Assembly: GCF_900659615.1 (NCBI RefSeq)
Contig: NZ_CAACUY010000027.1
Coordinates: 1-64,000 of the forward strand
Direction of reading: 5' to 3'
Origin: Actinomadura fibrosa
GTDB lineage: Bacteria > Actinomycetota > Actinomycetes > Streptosporangiales > Streptosporangiaceae
DNA length: 64,000 bases
Shown here: positions 26,401-32,887 of the stretch, piece by piece
How the letters are laid out: each line of letters opens with the position of its first letter
Position numbering within the stretch: position 1 is the stretch's first letter
Notes under the pieces: generated by a model
Database searches by the model: none
Told to the model about the DNA's origin: nothing
The model's input: only the letters and a program-made list of their open reading frames with translations
Made by a program: the position numbers and the translations under genes

Positions 26401-26763
26401 GGACGCGGCGAACGCGACGCCGTGCTCGACCACCCACGCGTCGGCGAACACCCGGTGCACCTCGTCCTTGCGGCGCGGCATCCCCAGGACCGTCACCGCC
26501 GCGACCACCGCCGCCCCGGCCGGGTCGGGCTCCCCGTCCAGATGCCGCCGCGCGGCCTCCGTGAGCCCCTGGTCGCCGTGCTTCCCCTTCAGCAGCGACG
26601 CGACCGCCCCACCGGTCTCCTCGACGAGCCTCCGCGCCGCCTCCGGCGCCCCCACGTCCACCGTGACCTCCGGCCCCGGCGCCCCGCCGCGCCGCGCGTG
26701 CAGCGCCCTCCGCCACGTCTCCGGCAGCACCAGGAGGTCCTCGTCTAAAGCGTGATCGTCCAT
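23440..26763 (-). CDS. DUF4132 protein, long form (paralogue B, first gene of the yehLMPQ-like operon)
   Basis: 1107 residues. The first 390 residues form the N-terminal module shared only with the other long paralogues (LPETWRRALHARRGG...PGPEV; YLVPTREDWVDE; KRFPVRALRLL). A middle helical region follows, then the DUF4132 core from about residue 793 (DRLVPEFGLDADGSLTLDYG; LRKDVRTVA; EDRTLADVHDEAFTLP; FADYEILQPFPQLARPVH; DRYVVIDLDPGIAVG). The promoter directly upstream has a RecA-NDp-like motif 8 nt from the ATG, implying a leaderless transcript. It leads a 13-kb operon of six overlapping or nearly abutting genes. Confidence 0.9.
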   Translation of the reverse strand: MDDHALDEDLLVLPETWRRALHARRGGAPGPEVTVDVGAPEAARRLVEETGGAVASLLKGKHGDQGLTEAARRHLDGEPDPAGAAVVAAVTVLGMPRRKDEVHRVFADAWVVEHGVAFAASALVELGRTVGDRVVGGDWIAPGVLSAHATGTWVGAVHRDKDNVVEVADELARRIRGLLAVADDGEYADAVERLAAQRSDWATRWLVSYLVPTREDWVDECCAGAFPAYWRPVRPMALCAVGKPEQLKAPIFADGLYWGEATRGLLATLVDGVGAGALEYLVQNADEAHIEAADRKRVLETIAVLPTDEAFQALVDRIGVKHARPALLEAMKRFPVRALRLLPVARSAQAAELLAEHVRAHAAAVPAILSELPEEARAVVEPLAASMVPVPDAEPEDVPSVLASPVWLDARRPVVIGLSVPAPAMAWLDGERQSWLDEGPGVKEPESGELEQLIEGHKAGGRGPAPLPLMLHGPVELIRPRLADYAGYPGTGGNRIMRYLVARFELDAGPVARRRAEAFPETCYPPLLPFLDEDAALLAADWLTKDRSRDAGRAYFGRHGLAAVPLLVPSALGKKAKQARNAGNALRHVAASQGIAPVVAAALAAHGEAAAKAVEELLVAHPLATGLVQPPKTGDWADPVGLPQVLLAGRERALPADAARNLIGLMAVSDRLAFQDLRTVCDPDSLAEFGWALFRRWRDAGSPSKDRWAMEQLGRSGDDETVRRLTPVIRAWPGEGGHKYAVAALGVLAEIGSDVALMHLHGIAEKVKFKGLRAEARKRIDEVAEQLGLSTEQLADRLVPEFGLDADGSLTLDYGPRRFTVTFDEHLKPLVADEGGKPRKALPKPGAKDDPELAPAAAKAFAALRKDVRTVADGQLRRLERAMVTQRRWTPDEFRRFIVGHPLVRHLARRLVWTAGDGATFRIAEDRTLADVHDEAFTLPESARVGIAHPVLMGDSVAAWAEVFADYEILQPFPQLARPVHVLTEEERGSGRLERFEGLKVPFGKVLGLVARGWDRGTPLDAGGERWISRRVAADRYVVIDLDPGIAVGAVDATGDHQRLDYVWLATEPTDFWPSRGTPHRFGELDPVTASEIITDLTTLSDAAVAA

Positions 26764-26771
26764 GCCCCCTC

Positions 26772-26794
26772 ACGGTAGAGCAGCGCCCCGACAA
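26772..26794 (-). promoter_or_regulatory. RecA-NDp/PafBC-like promoter of the DUF4132-yehLMPQ operon
   Basis: Read on the minus strand: TTGTCGGGG, 8 bp, TACCGT, then 8 nt to the ATG at 26763. The published actinobacterial DNA-damage promoter is TTGTCRGTG-N8-TAnnnT; eight of nine upstream bases and the spacing agree. With the -10 box this close to the ATG, the transcript should be leaderless or nearly so. The same arrangement stands before the other DUF4132 operon (45295-45317). Identified by eye; no transcription data. Confidence 0.65.
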
Positions 26795-26854
26795 ACCACC
26801 CCCGAACACCACACACCAGCAGCCCGCCTCCCGGACGCCACGCCCCGCCCGCCG

Positions 26855-27298
26855 TCACCTCGGGCTCTTCCACTTGATCTTCACCCGCTCGGGATCCGAC
26901 GCCGCCTGGACGCAGGCGAACTGACGGTGCTTCCTGGCGGCGCGCAGTTCCCGGGCGTCCAGCCTCTCGCGGAACTTGACATCCAGCGGCGCACCCCTCA
27001 CCGGGAGGACGCGTGCCCGGATCTTGTAAATGGTCTCCTTGTTCACCATCACGTGGGTGTCGTCGAGGTCGAGCACCGTGGCCGTGCACTCGATGGTCGG
27101 CTCATCACCGGAAACCCCCTCCGACTCACCGGGAATCGCCATGGAGACACCGCCTACCACAGTGAAGATGAGGCCACCCATGATGAAGCCAGTGCTGGTC
27201 GAGACGCTTTTCTTCTTCCGCTTGAGCCTGACCGTGACGACGATCCCCCCGATCAGGAAAGGGATGCCGATCATCGCGAACAAGAGACCGGCGAACAT
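26855..27298 (-). CDS. Small membrane protein, tandem copy 3
   Basis: 147 residues. Two transmembrane helices (residues 1-22 and about 40-57) flank a basic loop VRLKRKKKS; the C-terminal 90 residues form a beta-rich domain, TIECTATVLDLDDTHVMVNK...YKIRARVLPVRGAPLDV...FACVQAASDPERVKIKW. The pattern 'TATV..V...IYKIRVRV.P..G.P...V..DPERVKI' resembles DUF3592-type domains, but I cannot confirm the family. It ends 91 bp before the DUF4132 operon, on the same strand. About 60% identical to the copy at 27731-28177. Confidence 0.75.
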   Translation of the reverse strand: MFAGLLFAMIGIPFLIGGIVVTVRLKRKKKSVSTSTGFIMGGLIFTVVGGVSMAIPGESEGVSGDEPTIECTATVLDLDDTHVMVNKETIYKIRARVLPVRGAPLDVKFRERLDARELRAARKHRQFACVQAASDPERVKIKWKSPR

Positions 27299-27343
27299 AG
27301 GCGATGCCTTTCAGTCAACGGATGGAGCAGAACTCGGGAATGA

Positions 27344-27648
27344 TCACCTCGGGCTCGTCCACTTGATCTTCACCCGATGGGGATCCGACACCGCCTGGAC
27401 GCAGGCGAACTCGCGGTGCCCGCCGACGGCGCCGGCCTCCAGCGCGTCCAAGTACTCGTGGATGACGACCTCCAACGGCGCGCCCTCCGCCGGGACGACC
27501 CGCGCCCGGATTCGCATCCCGCGATGGTGCAACCAACGGCTTCGAAGAGGCTCTCGCGTTTCCCCTCGGACCACCGGACCGCGAGGACGATCCCGGCGCC
27601 CAAAAGGGGCAGGCTGATGAGCAGGATGAGAACACCGGCGAATGCCAT
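27344..27648 (-). pseudogene. Small membrane protein, tandem copy 2, broken by internal deletion
   Basis: The start (MAFAGVLILLISLPLLGAG, with GGAGGGGG before the ATG) and first helix read in one frame as far as FEAVGCTIAG. The C-terminal part (IRARVVPAEGAPLEVVIHEY ... RVKIKWTSPR) reads in another. Compared with the 447-bp and 444-bp neighbours it is 305 bp long, so about 140 bp are missing and the loss is not a multiple of three. The second helix and the first beta-strands are lost. Ends are otherwise intact, indicating recent decay. Confidence 0.75.
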
Positions 27649-27730
27649 GTTTCCCCCTCCATCCACCCGTACGACAGGCTTCCCTCGCACACCAAAAAGC
27701 CAGGAAATACCTAACAGGGCGCGGGAAGGA

Positions 27731-28177
27731 TCATCTCGGGCTCGTCCACTTGATCTTCACACGCTCGGGATCCGACGCCGCTTGAACGCAGGCGAACTTT
27801 TGGTGCCCGCCGACGGCCCCGGCCTCCCACGCGTCCAATCTCTCGCGGATGACGACCTCCAAAGGCGCGCCCTCCGTCGGGACGACCCGCACCCGGATCT
27901 TGTAGAGGTGCTCCTTGTTGAGCGAGATGTGAGCGTCGTCAGCGTCGAGCACCGTGGCCGTGCATCCGATGGTCGGCTCACCGTCAGAGACCCCCTCCGA
28001 CTCGCCCGGAATGAACAGGAAGATCCCACCCACGACGATGAACAGGCATCCTCCGACGATATGAGCAACGGCATCGAAGACATCTCTGCGTTCCCGCTTG
28101 CGTCTGACCGTGGAGACAATCCCAAGGATCAAAAGAGGTAGGCCGATGAGCAGGACAAGCAAACCGTAGAACGCCAT
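27731..28177 (-). CDS. Small membrane protein, tandem copy 1
   Basis: 148 residues, same architecture as copy 3: helix MAFYGLLVLLIGLPLLILGI, a basic loop TVRRKRERRD, second helix IVGGCLFIVVGGIFLFI, then the extracytoplasmic or cytoplasmic beta-rich domain ending RVKIKWTSPR. The last 25 bp of the three copies are almost identical, which supports tandem duplication. All three lie head-to-tail just upstream of the DUF4132 operon. Function unknown. Confidence 0.75.
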   Translation of the reverse strand: MAFYGLLVLLIGLPLLILGIVSTVRRKRERRDVFDAVAHIVGGCLFIVVGGIFLFIPGESEGVSDGEPTIGCTATVLDADDAHISLNKEHLYKIRVRVVPTEGAPLEVVIRERLDAWEAGAVGGHQKFACVQAASDPERVKIKWTSPR

Positions 28178-28896
28178 GCTGACCCTTCAATCCAGCCGCA
28201 CGGCAAGGTTCCCTTTTGACAACAGAAGGCCAGGAAAGGACCTCTTCACAGGCGGCGTCACGGAGATTAGCGAGATCGCCCTCCTCGTCACATCCGTCAC
28301 ATGGCCTGCCTGCGTACGTCATGGCGAGCAGGTCTATAGGCGTGCTCTCGGGGGGTGATCGGACTCCGGACGTTCCCCGGGCGGAAACCGCCGCCCGACA
28401 CCGACTCCCGCAAGGTGCTGCATGCCGCGCTGGAGGACGCCGAACAGCTCGGCGACATCGTTCCCGACCCGCTGGAGCTGGCGCGCCCGGATGCCGGCGC
28501 ACCCACCGACACCACGCCGCTGGATCTGCGCCGACCGGGCCCGCGCCCTGCTGGGGCGGCGCTCCAACAGCGACTGCGGGGTGGCATCCACGACCGGGCC
28601 GGCGTATCCCGGGCGGCGTCGCGGTCGGGCTGCCCCGCCGGTGTGACCATCACCGCGAGCCATCATTGCTTGCGGCCCTGCGCCTTCGTGCCCGTGGATC
28701 GTGCGGGGGTCCGGGTGAGGGGTCGCTCATTCAGGCCGGGCGCGCTGTTGTCGGCGCGGCATGACCGGTGGGGCTAGCCATACCCGAAGACTCCGGTCCG
28801 GCCCAGTGCTTCCTTCGCCGGACCGCCGGTTGTATGGACGCGTCTCGCGTAGGCGGGACGCGCCGTCCGCACCCGGACCGAGCCCGCAGGAGAGCC
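28178..28896. other. Intergenic region with one weak operator-like element
   Basis: 719 bp between divergent genes. Open frames on both strands give Arg/Pro/Ser-rich products with no recognised family; one plus-strand stretch around 28405-28490 (DSRKVLHAALEDAEQLGDIV) looks protein-like and could be a decayed gene. GTTCCCCGGGCGGAAAC at 28372-28388, followed by a CGCCGCCCG run, resembles the operators at 30154, 30897 and 32224. No RNA gene seen. Confidence 0.35.
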
Positions 28897-30144
28897 ATGA
28901 GCCGCGCCATGCCCCGCTCACCGATCCGACGAGTCCTACGGCCGCCACTGGCGGCCTTGCTGGCGAGTGGCCTGCTGGTCGCGAGTCTGGGAACGGCGAA
29001 GGCCATGCCCGTGGCGGCGGGCTCAGGGCCCGCTCCCTCCCCGCAGGTCCAGTTCACGCTGCCCGCCCCTACCGGCCACCAGCGCGTCGGCACGGTGTCG
29101 CTGCATTTGGTCGACCGGTCCCGACCCGACCCCTGGGTGCCCGCTCAGCCGGACCGCCATCTCATGATCCAGATCTGGTACCCGGCCGCCACCGTCCGCG
29201 GACACCCGAACGCGCCGTGGATGACGCCCGCCATCGCGCGCGCATACGAACGGCTCAACAACCTGCCCGTCCTCAACTGGCCGACGACCGCCGGGCACGT
29301 CGGCGCTCCGGTTCAGCGGCGCCGGGCGGGGTGGCCCGTGCTCCTGTACTCCCACGGCCTGGGCGGGTGGCGCACGGAGGCCACCGCCCTGATCGAGGAC
29401 CTCGCCAGCCGCGGCTACGTCGTCGTGACCATCGACCACACCCACGACGCGTTCGCCGTCGAGTTCCCGGACGGACGCCTGGAGCCCTCCGCCATCCCCG
29501 AACTCACCGACGACAACGAGGTCGAGCTGACCACCAAGGCGGTCGAGGCCCGCGTCGCGGACACCCGGTTCGTCCTCGACCAACTCGCCGCGCTCAACCG
29601 GGGGCGCGACCTGGACGCCGACCACCGGCGACTGCCGCACGGCCTGCGAGGCGCGCTCGACCTGGCCCGCGTCGGGATGTTCGGCCAGTCCGACGGGGGC
29701 ACCACCACCGCCGCGGCCCTGCACGACGACTCCCGTCTCACCGCCGGGATCAACCTGGACGGAACCCTGTGGACCCCCGCCGCCGTCGCCGGCTCCCGTC
29801 GTCCGCTCCTGCTGTTCGGCAGGCAAGAGGAAGACGCCGGGAGGGACGCTTCCTGGGCGACGTTCTGGGCCAACCAGCGCGGCCCGAAGCTGCGACTCAA
29901 ACTCGCCGGGGCGGCCCACGACACCTTCCTGGACTTCGCCGTGCTGCTGCCACAGGCGGCTCCCATCCTCGGCATCCCGCCGGACGAGGTGGCCAAGGCG
30001 GCCGGCACGATCGAGGGGCGACGCGCGGCCGCGGTGGTGCGCGCCTACGTCAGCGCCTACTTCGACCGATACCTGCGCGGCAGGCACAGCGACCTGCTCG
30101 ACGGACCGTCGTCCCGGTACCCGGAAGTCAGATTCGCCCCCTGA
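28897..30144 (+). CDS. Secreted alpha/beta hydrolase, PAF-acetylhydrolase-like
   Basis: 415 residues. The N-terminus PLAALLASGLLVASLGTAKA is a signal peptide. The mature enzyme has LMIQIWYPA, the oxyanion motif YSHGLGGWRTE, the nucleophile elbow GMFGQSDGG (Ser in GQSDG), NLDGTLW, LLLFGRQEEDAG (Asp region) and GAAHDTFLDF (His). This order is that of the PAF-acetylhydrolase/isoform II-like group in actinobacteria, which act on short-chain lipid or polyester esters. AGGAG sits 6 nt before ATG 28897; the frame is open further upstream to 28768 without a signal sequence. Confidence 0.85.
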   Translation: MSRAMPRSPIRRVLRPPLAALLASGLLVASLGTAKAMPVAAGSGPAPSPQVQFTLPAPTGHQRVGTVSLHLVDRSRPDPWVPAQPDRHLMIQIWYPAATVRGHPNAPWMTPAIARAYERLNNLPVLNWPTTAGHVGAPVQRRRAGWPVLLYSHGLGGWRTEATALIEDLASRGYVVVTIDHTHDAFAVEFPDGRLEPSAIPELTDDNEVELTTKAVEARVADTRFVLDQLAALNRGRDLDADHRRLPHGLRGALDLARVGMFGQSDGGTTTAAALHDDSRLTAGINLDGTLWTPAAVAGSRRPLLLFGRQEEDAGRDASWATFWANQRGPKLRLKLAGAAHDTFLDFAVLLPQAAPILGIPPDEVAKAAGTIEGRRAAAVVRAYVSAYFDRYLRGRHSDLLDGPSSRYPEVRFAP

Positions 30145-30153
30145 CCCTGCACA

Positions 30154-30169
30154 ATTTCCGGACGGAAAC
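30154..30169. promoter_or_regulatory. GTTTC-N6-GAAAC-type palindrome, copy 1
   Basis: ATTTCCGGACGGAAAC: inverted repeat TTTCCG-GA-CGGAAA followed by a CCCACCCGCC run. It fronts the degenerate regulator copy. Almost identical to copy 2 at 30897-30912. Confidence 0.5.
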
Positions 30170-30630
30170 TCCCACCCGCCGCCGGTCCAGCCTCGTCCGG
30201 CTGGCCTGGGTCAGCGGTGAGCGCGCACGCCAGGCGGCGGAACTGCTCGGCGACCCCGTGTGGACGGCCGTCGCCGCGTTCGGCCGCGCCCACGCCCGTC
30301 CCTCGGCCAACCGGCCCCGCGCGCTGATGACCTTGGACCGCGTCGCCGACGCCGTCGAGCCGCACGTGGGCGACGACCGCTTCGCGCGCAAGGTGTACGC
30401 GATGCTTCGGTTGTCCGCCGCGCTAGCTTGCGAGGTCGGCGGCGACCACGCCGGGACGCGCGAGCACGCCGCCGAGGCGCGCGCGCATGCCGCCGAGGCC
30501 GTCCCGCATCGCCGAGCCTCTCGGCGACCGGCCGGACCTCTGGGAGCTGTTCGGCCCCGCCAACGTCGCCGTCTGGCGCGCGTCCCTGGCCGTGGAGGCG
30601 GGTGAGCCCGGCGAGGCCCTCGCCCACGCG

Positions 30631-30684
30631 GACCGTGTCGAACCGCGCGCCCTCGCGGACCGCGTCGAACCGCGCGCCCTCGCG
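30631..30684. repeat. 27-bp tandem direct repeat inside the pseudogene
   Basis: Two adjacent 27-bp units (30631-30657 and 30658-30684) differ at one base and encode DRVEPRALA twice. The intact regulator has no such repeat, so it arose by slippage after the copy lost function. Confidence 0.8.
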
Positions 30685-30896
30685 CCCGGCAACCGCCGCG
30701 CCGCACTGCTCATCGAGCGGGCCCGCGCCCACGCCATGCTCGGACGCGCCGCCGACGCCGTCCGCGAGCTGCGAGCCGCCGAGCGCCTCTCCCCCAGCCA
30801 GATCCGCAATCACCCCCTCGTCAAGGAGCTGGTCGGGGGCCTCCTCCCGCGCGCCCGGCCCGCGATCTGCGCGGGCTAGCGTGGCGGATGAACCTC

Positions 30897-30938
30897 GTTT
30901 CCGGACGGAAACTTCCGCCCGCCTGAGCGGCCTACGCT
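30897..30938 (+). promoter_or_regulatory. Operator/promoter of the HTH regulator at 31022 (palindrome copy 2)
   Basis: GTTTCCGGACGGAAAC at 30897-30912 is a 7-bp inverted repeat around GA. A TACGCT -10-like box follows at 30933-30938, 20 bp after the palindrome, so GAAACT would occupy the -35 position. Binding there would control transcription of the regulator itself. The same element stands before the small genes at 32304, where the regulator's target operon begins. Confidence 0.55.
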
Positions 30939-31021
30939 GCACCGCCCTACCCGTCTCCCGCCGATCACTCCTGGTACAGCGCCGATCGCTTACCGTGGAC
31001 GCAGGCGTCGAAAGGTTGGCC

Positions 31022-32218
31022 ATGGCCCTGCCTGGTAACGAGACGAGGCGGATCGGCGAGAACGTCCGCGCCGCCCGCCTGTACCGCGGGATGTCCCTCG
31101 AAGTCGCCGCCGGACTCGTCGGCCGCACGAAGGGATGGCTGTCCCGCATCGAGAACGGGCACCTGCGCCTGGAACGGCGCACCGACATCAGTGCCCTCGC
31201 CGAGGCCCTCTCCGTCTCGGCCACGGACCTCCTCGGCGAACCCACCCCGATCGTCCGCCCGGAGAACCGCGCGTACGCCGACGTCGTCCGGCTCCGCGAA
31301 GTCCTGCTCGACTCCTCCCTGGACGACCCACCCGACATCCCCGCCCGCCCCGTCAACGTCCTCGCCGACCTCAAGCAGGGCCCCATCCTGCGGCAACGCA
31401 GGGAGTCGGACCATGCGGCCCTCGCGTCCTCGCTGCCGCCCGTCATCGCCGAACTGCACGTCCACGCCGCCCAAGGCGACGAGAGGACGCGGATCGCCGC
31501 GCTCCGGCTGCTCGTCGAACTGTGCGCCGCCGCGACCTCCCTGCTCCGCAACACCGGCCAGGTCGATCTGGCCTGGGTCGCGGCGGACCGCGCTGATCGG
31601 GCCGCGCACCTGCTCGACGACCCCGTCATGATCGGGGCCGCCACGTTCAGCCAGGCCCATGCGCGCCGGTCGTCCTCGATGTCGCGCGCGCTGCGGGAGA
31701 GCGCCCGAATCGCCGACGGGCTTCAGGACCAGCTCGGTGACGACCGCTTCGCGCACCAGGTGTACGGGATGCTCCGCCTCACGGCGGCCCTCGCCTGCCA
31801 GTTGCGATCGGAGCCGGGCGCCGCGTCCGATCAGTTGGACGAGGCGGCCCGTGTGGCCGACCGCGTCGGCGAGCACGCGGACGCCTGGCAGTGGTTCGGC
31901 CCCGCCAACGTCGGCGCCTGGCGAACGCTGCTCGCCGTGGAGGCGAGCGAACCCGAGGGGGCGGTCCAGGCCGCCGACGCGACCGATCCCGCACCGCTTC
32001 CTCGCGGCCGGAAGGCAGCCCTCCATCTGGAGAAGGGCAGGGCCCTCGCGATGCTCGACCGGAATCTACAGGCGGTCTCCGAGCTGCGACGCGCTGAGAA
32101 GCTCGACGCGCAACTGATCCACCATGATCCGATGGTTCGTGACCTCGTCGCCGATCTGTACGACCACTCCTCTCACCGGGATTTGCGTGGGCTGGCTTGG
32201 CGCATGAACCTGGCCTGA
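31022..32218 (+). CDS. XRE-type HTH regulator with C-terminal TPR-like helical domain
   Basis: 398 residues. HTH in residues 8-65: RIGENVRAARLYRGMSLEVA ... KGWLSRIENGHLRLERR. The remainder is a long array of paired helices (AAHLLDDPVMIGAATFSQAH; FAHQVYGMLRLTAALAC; AVSELRRAEKLDAQLI), like the TPR-bearing regulators of actinomycetes that answer small ligands or peptides. GTTTC-N6-GAAAC palindromes stand upstream of this gene and downstream before the next transcript, suggesting autoregulation. AAAGG precedes the ATG. Whether it controls the neighbouring DUF4132 genes is unknown. Confidence 0.82.
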   Translation: MALPGNETRRIGENVRAARLYRGMSLEVAAGLVGRTKGWLSRIENGHLRLERRTDISALAEALSVSATDLLGEPTPIVRPENRAYADVVRLREVLLDSSLDDPPDIPARPVNVLADLKQGPILRQRRESDHAALASSLPPVIAELHVHAAQGDERTRIAALRLLVELCAAATSLLRNTGQVDLAWVAADRADRAAHLLDDPVMIGAATFSQAHARRSSSMSRALRESARIADGLQDQLGDDRFAHQVYGMLRLTAALACQLRSEPGAASDQLDEAARVADRVGEHADAWQWFGPANVGAWRTLLAVEASEPEGAVQAADATDPAPLPRGRKAALHLEKGRALAMLDRNLQAVSELRRAEKLDAQLIHHDPMVRDLVADLYDHSSHRDLRGLAWRMNLA

Positions 32219-32223
32219 CCGCG

Positions 32224-32266
32224 GTTTCCCCGGCGAAACTCGGACGCGAGCGCCCTGACTTAGCGT
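32224..32266 (+). promoter_or_regulatory. Palindrome copy 3 with promoter, before the small gene pair
   Basis: GTTTCCCCGGCGAAAC (32224-32239) keeps the GTTTC-N6-GAAAC arms of copies 1 and 2. A TAGCGT -10-like box lies 21 bp further on at 32261-32266, the same geometry as before the regulator gene within one base. Confidence 0.5.
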
Positions 32267-32303
32267 GCCCGTCTCATCACAACTAGTGAGGCGGGATGTG
32301 TCG

Positions 32304-32567
32304 ATGACCCGAGGTTCCAACGGGCTGCCGGTCCTCTACTCGTGGGACGTGAAGGTGAGTGCCCGGGGCGGCGCGGGCGGGGTCACCGATGACCCAAAGG
32401 TCGCGGTGCGGCGGGTGGACGCGGTGCTGGTGGACGCGCCGCCCGGGGCGTGCGGGGTCGTCCGGAAGGTGCTGCCGAGCACGAGCGGCCGGATCGTCTA
32501 CGTCGATCTCGGCGAGGTCGGCCGGGCGTGGTGGGACGGGCGCCGCATCGTGTGGACGGCCCGGTGA
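32304..32567 (+). CDS. Hypothetical small protein
   Basis: 87 residues, no recognised domain; beta-strand-rich with GRIVYVDLGEVGRAWWDGRR near the end. ATG 32304 is chosen; an in-frame GTG lies at 32265. It is coupled by GTGA overlap to the next gene. Small pairs of this kind downstream of HTH/TPR-like regulators recur in actinomycetes and are probably its target genes. Confidence 0.6.
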   Translation: MTRGSNGLPVLYSWDVKVSARGGAGGVTDDPKVAVRRVDAVLVDAPPGACGVVRKVLPSTSGRIVYVDLGEVGRAWWDGRRIVWTAR

Positions 32568-32887
32568 ACGCCGTCCGGCATCTGGACACGCTGGGCGGGG
32601 AACTGGCGGCGCGGGGGCATCGCGTGGCGCTCCGCTACGGGCCGCCCGCGCTGCTGCGGGTGTCGCATCCGGCGCTGCCGGTGCTCGGGGAGAGCGTCGC
32701 GGTGCGGCCGGGGCCGGACGGGCTGCCGTGGTTCGCGGCGTCCACGGGGGTGCTCCTCGCGCCGTGCTCCGATGTGCCGGAGGCGGCCCGGAAGGTGGTG
32801 GACGGGCTGGCGCCGTTCGTGGCGGCGTCCACCGCCCCGGTTCGGCCGGGGCGGTGGGGTCGCCTGTTCAGCCGGTCAGGGATGTGA
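32564..32887 (+). CDS. Hypothetical small protein, coupled to the previous gene
   Basis: 107 residues from GTG 32564. Starts NAVRHLDTLGGELAARGH, then RVSHPALPVLGESVAVRPGP; the middle is beta-rich and resembles a compact alpha/beta fold, without signal or membrane segments. Its 3' end overlaps the convergent DUF4132 gene by 20 bp. Function unknown. Confidence 0.6.
   Translation: MNAVRHLDTLGGELAARGHRVALRYGPPALLRVSHPALPVLGESVAVRPGPDGLPWFAASTGVLLAPCSDVPEAARKVVDGLAPFVAASTAPVRPGRWGRLFSRSGM

Larger units (their letters stand above)
30151..30896 (+). pseudogene. Degenerate HTH/TPR-like regulator (partner of the intact gene at 31022)
   Basis: Three stretches in different frames match the C-terminal half of the intact regulator downstream: LVRLAWVSGERARQAAELLG ... 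GDDRFARKVYAMLRLSAALAC in one frame, LWELFGPANVAVWR ... AHAMLGRAADAVRELRAAER in a second after a shift near 30490, and GLAWRMNL (30873-30896) in a third. The N-terminal 180 residues, with the HTH, are absent. An operator-like palindrome remains at its 5' end. It is therefore a truncated, twice-frameshifted duplicate. Confidence 0.75.

Noticed and set aside
23524..26748. 1074-codon plus-strand open frame opposite DUF4132 paralogue B (and 41936-44383 opposite L)
   Set aside because: Antisense shadow; low-complexity product and no ribosome site.
28355..28777. Plus-strand gene of 140 codons
   Set aside because: Only a short stretch looks protein-like; no ribosome site or family; more likely decayed sequence.
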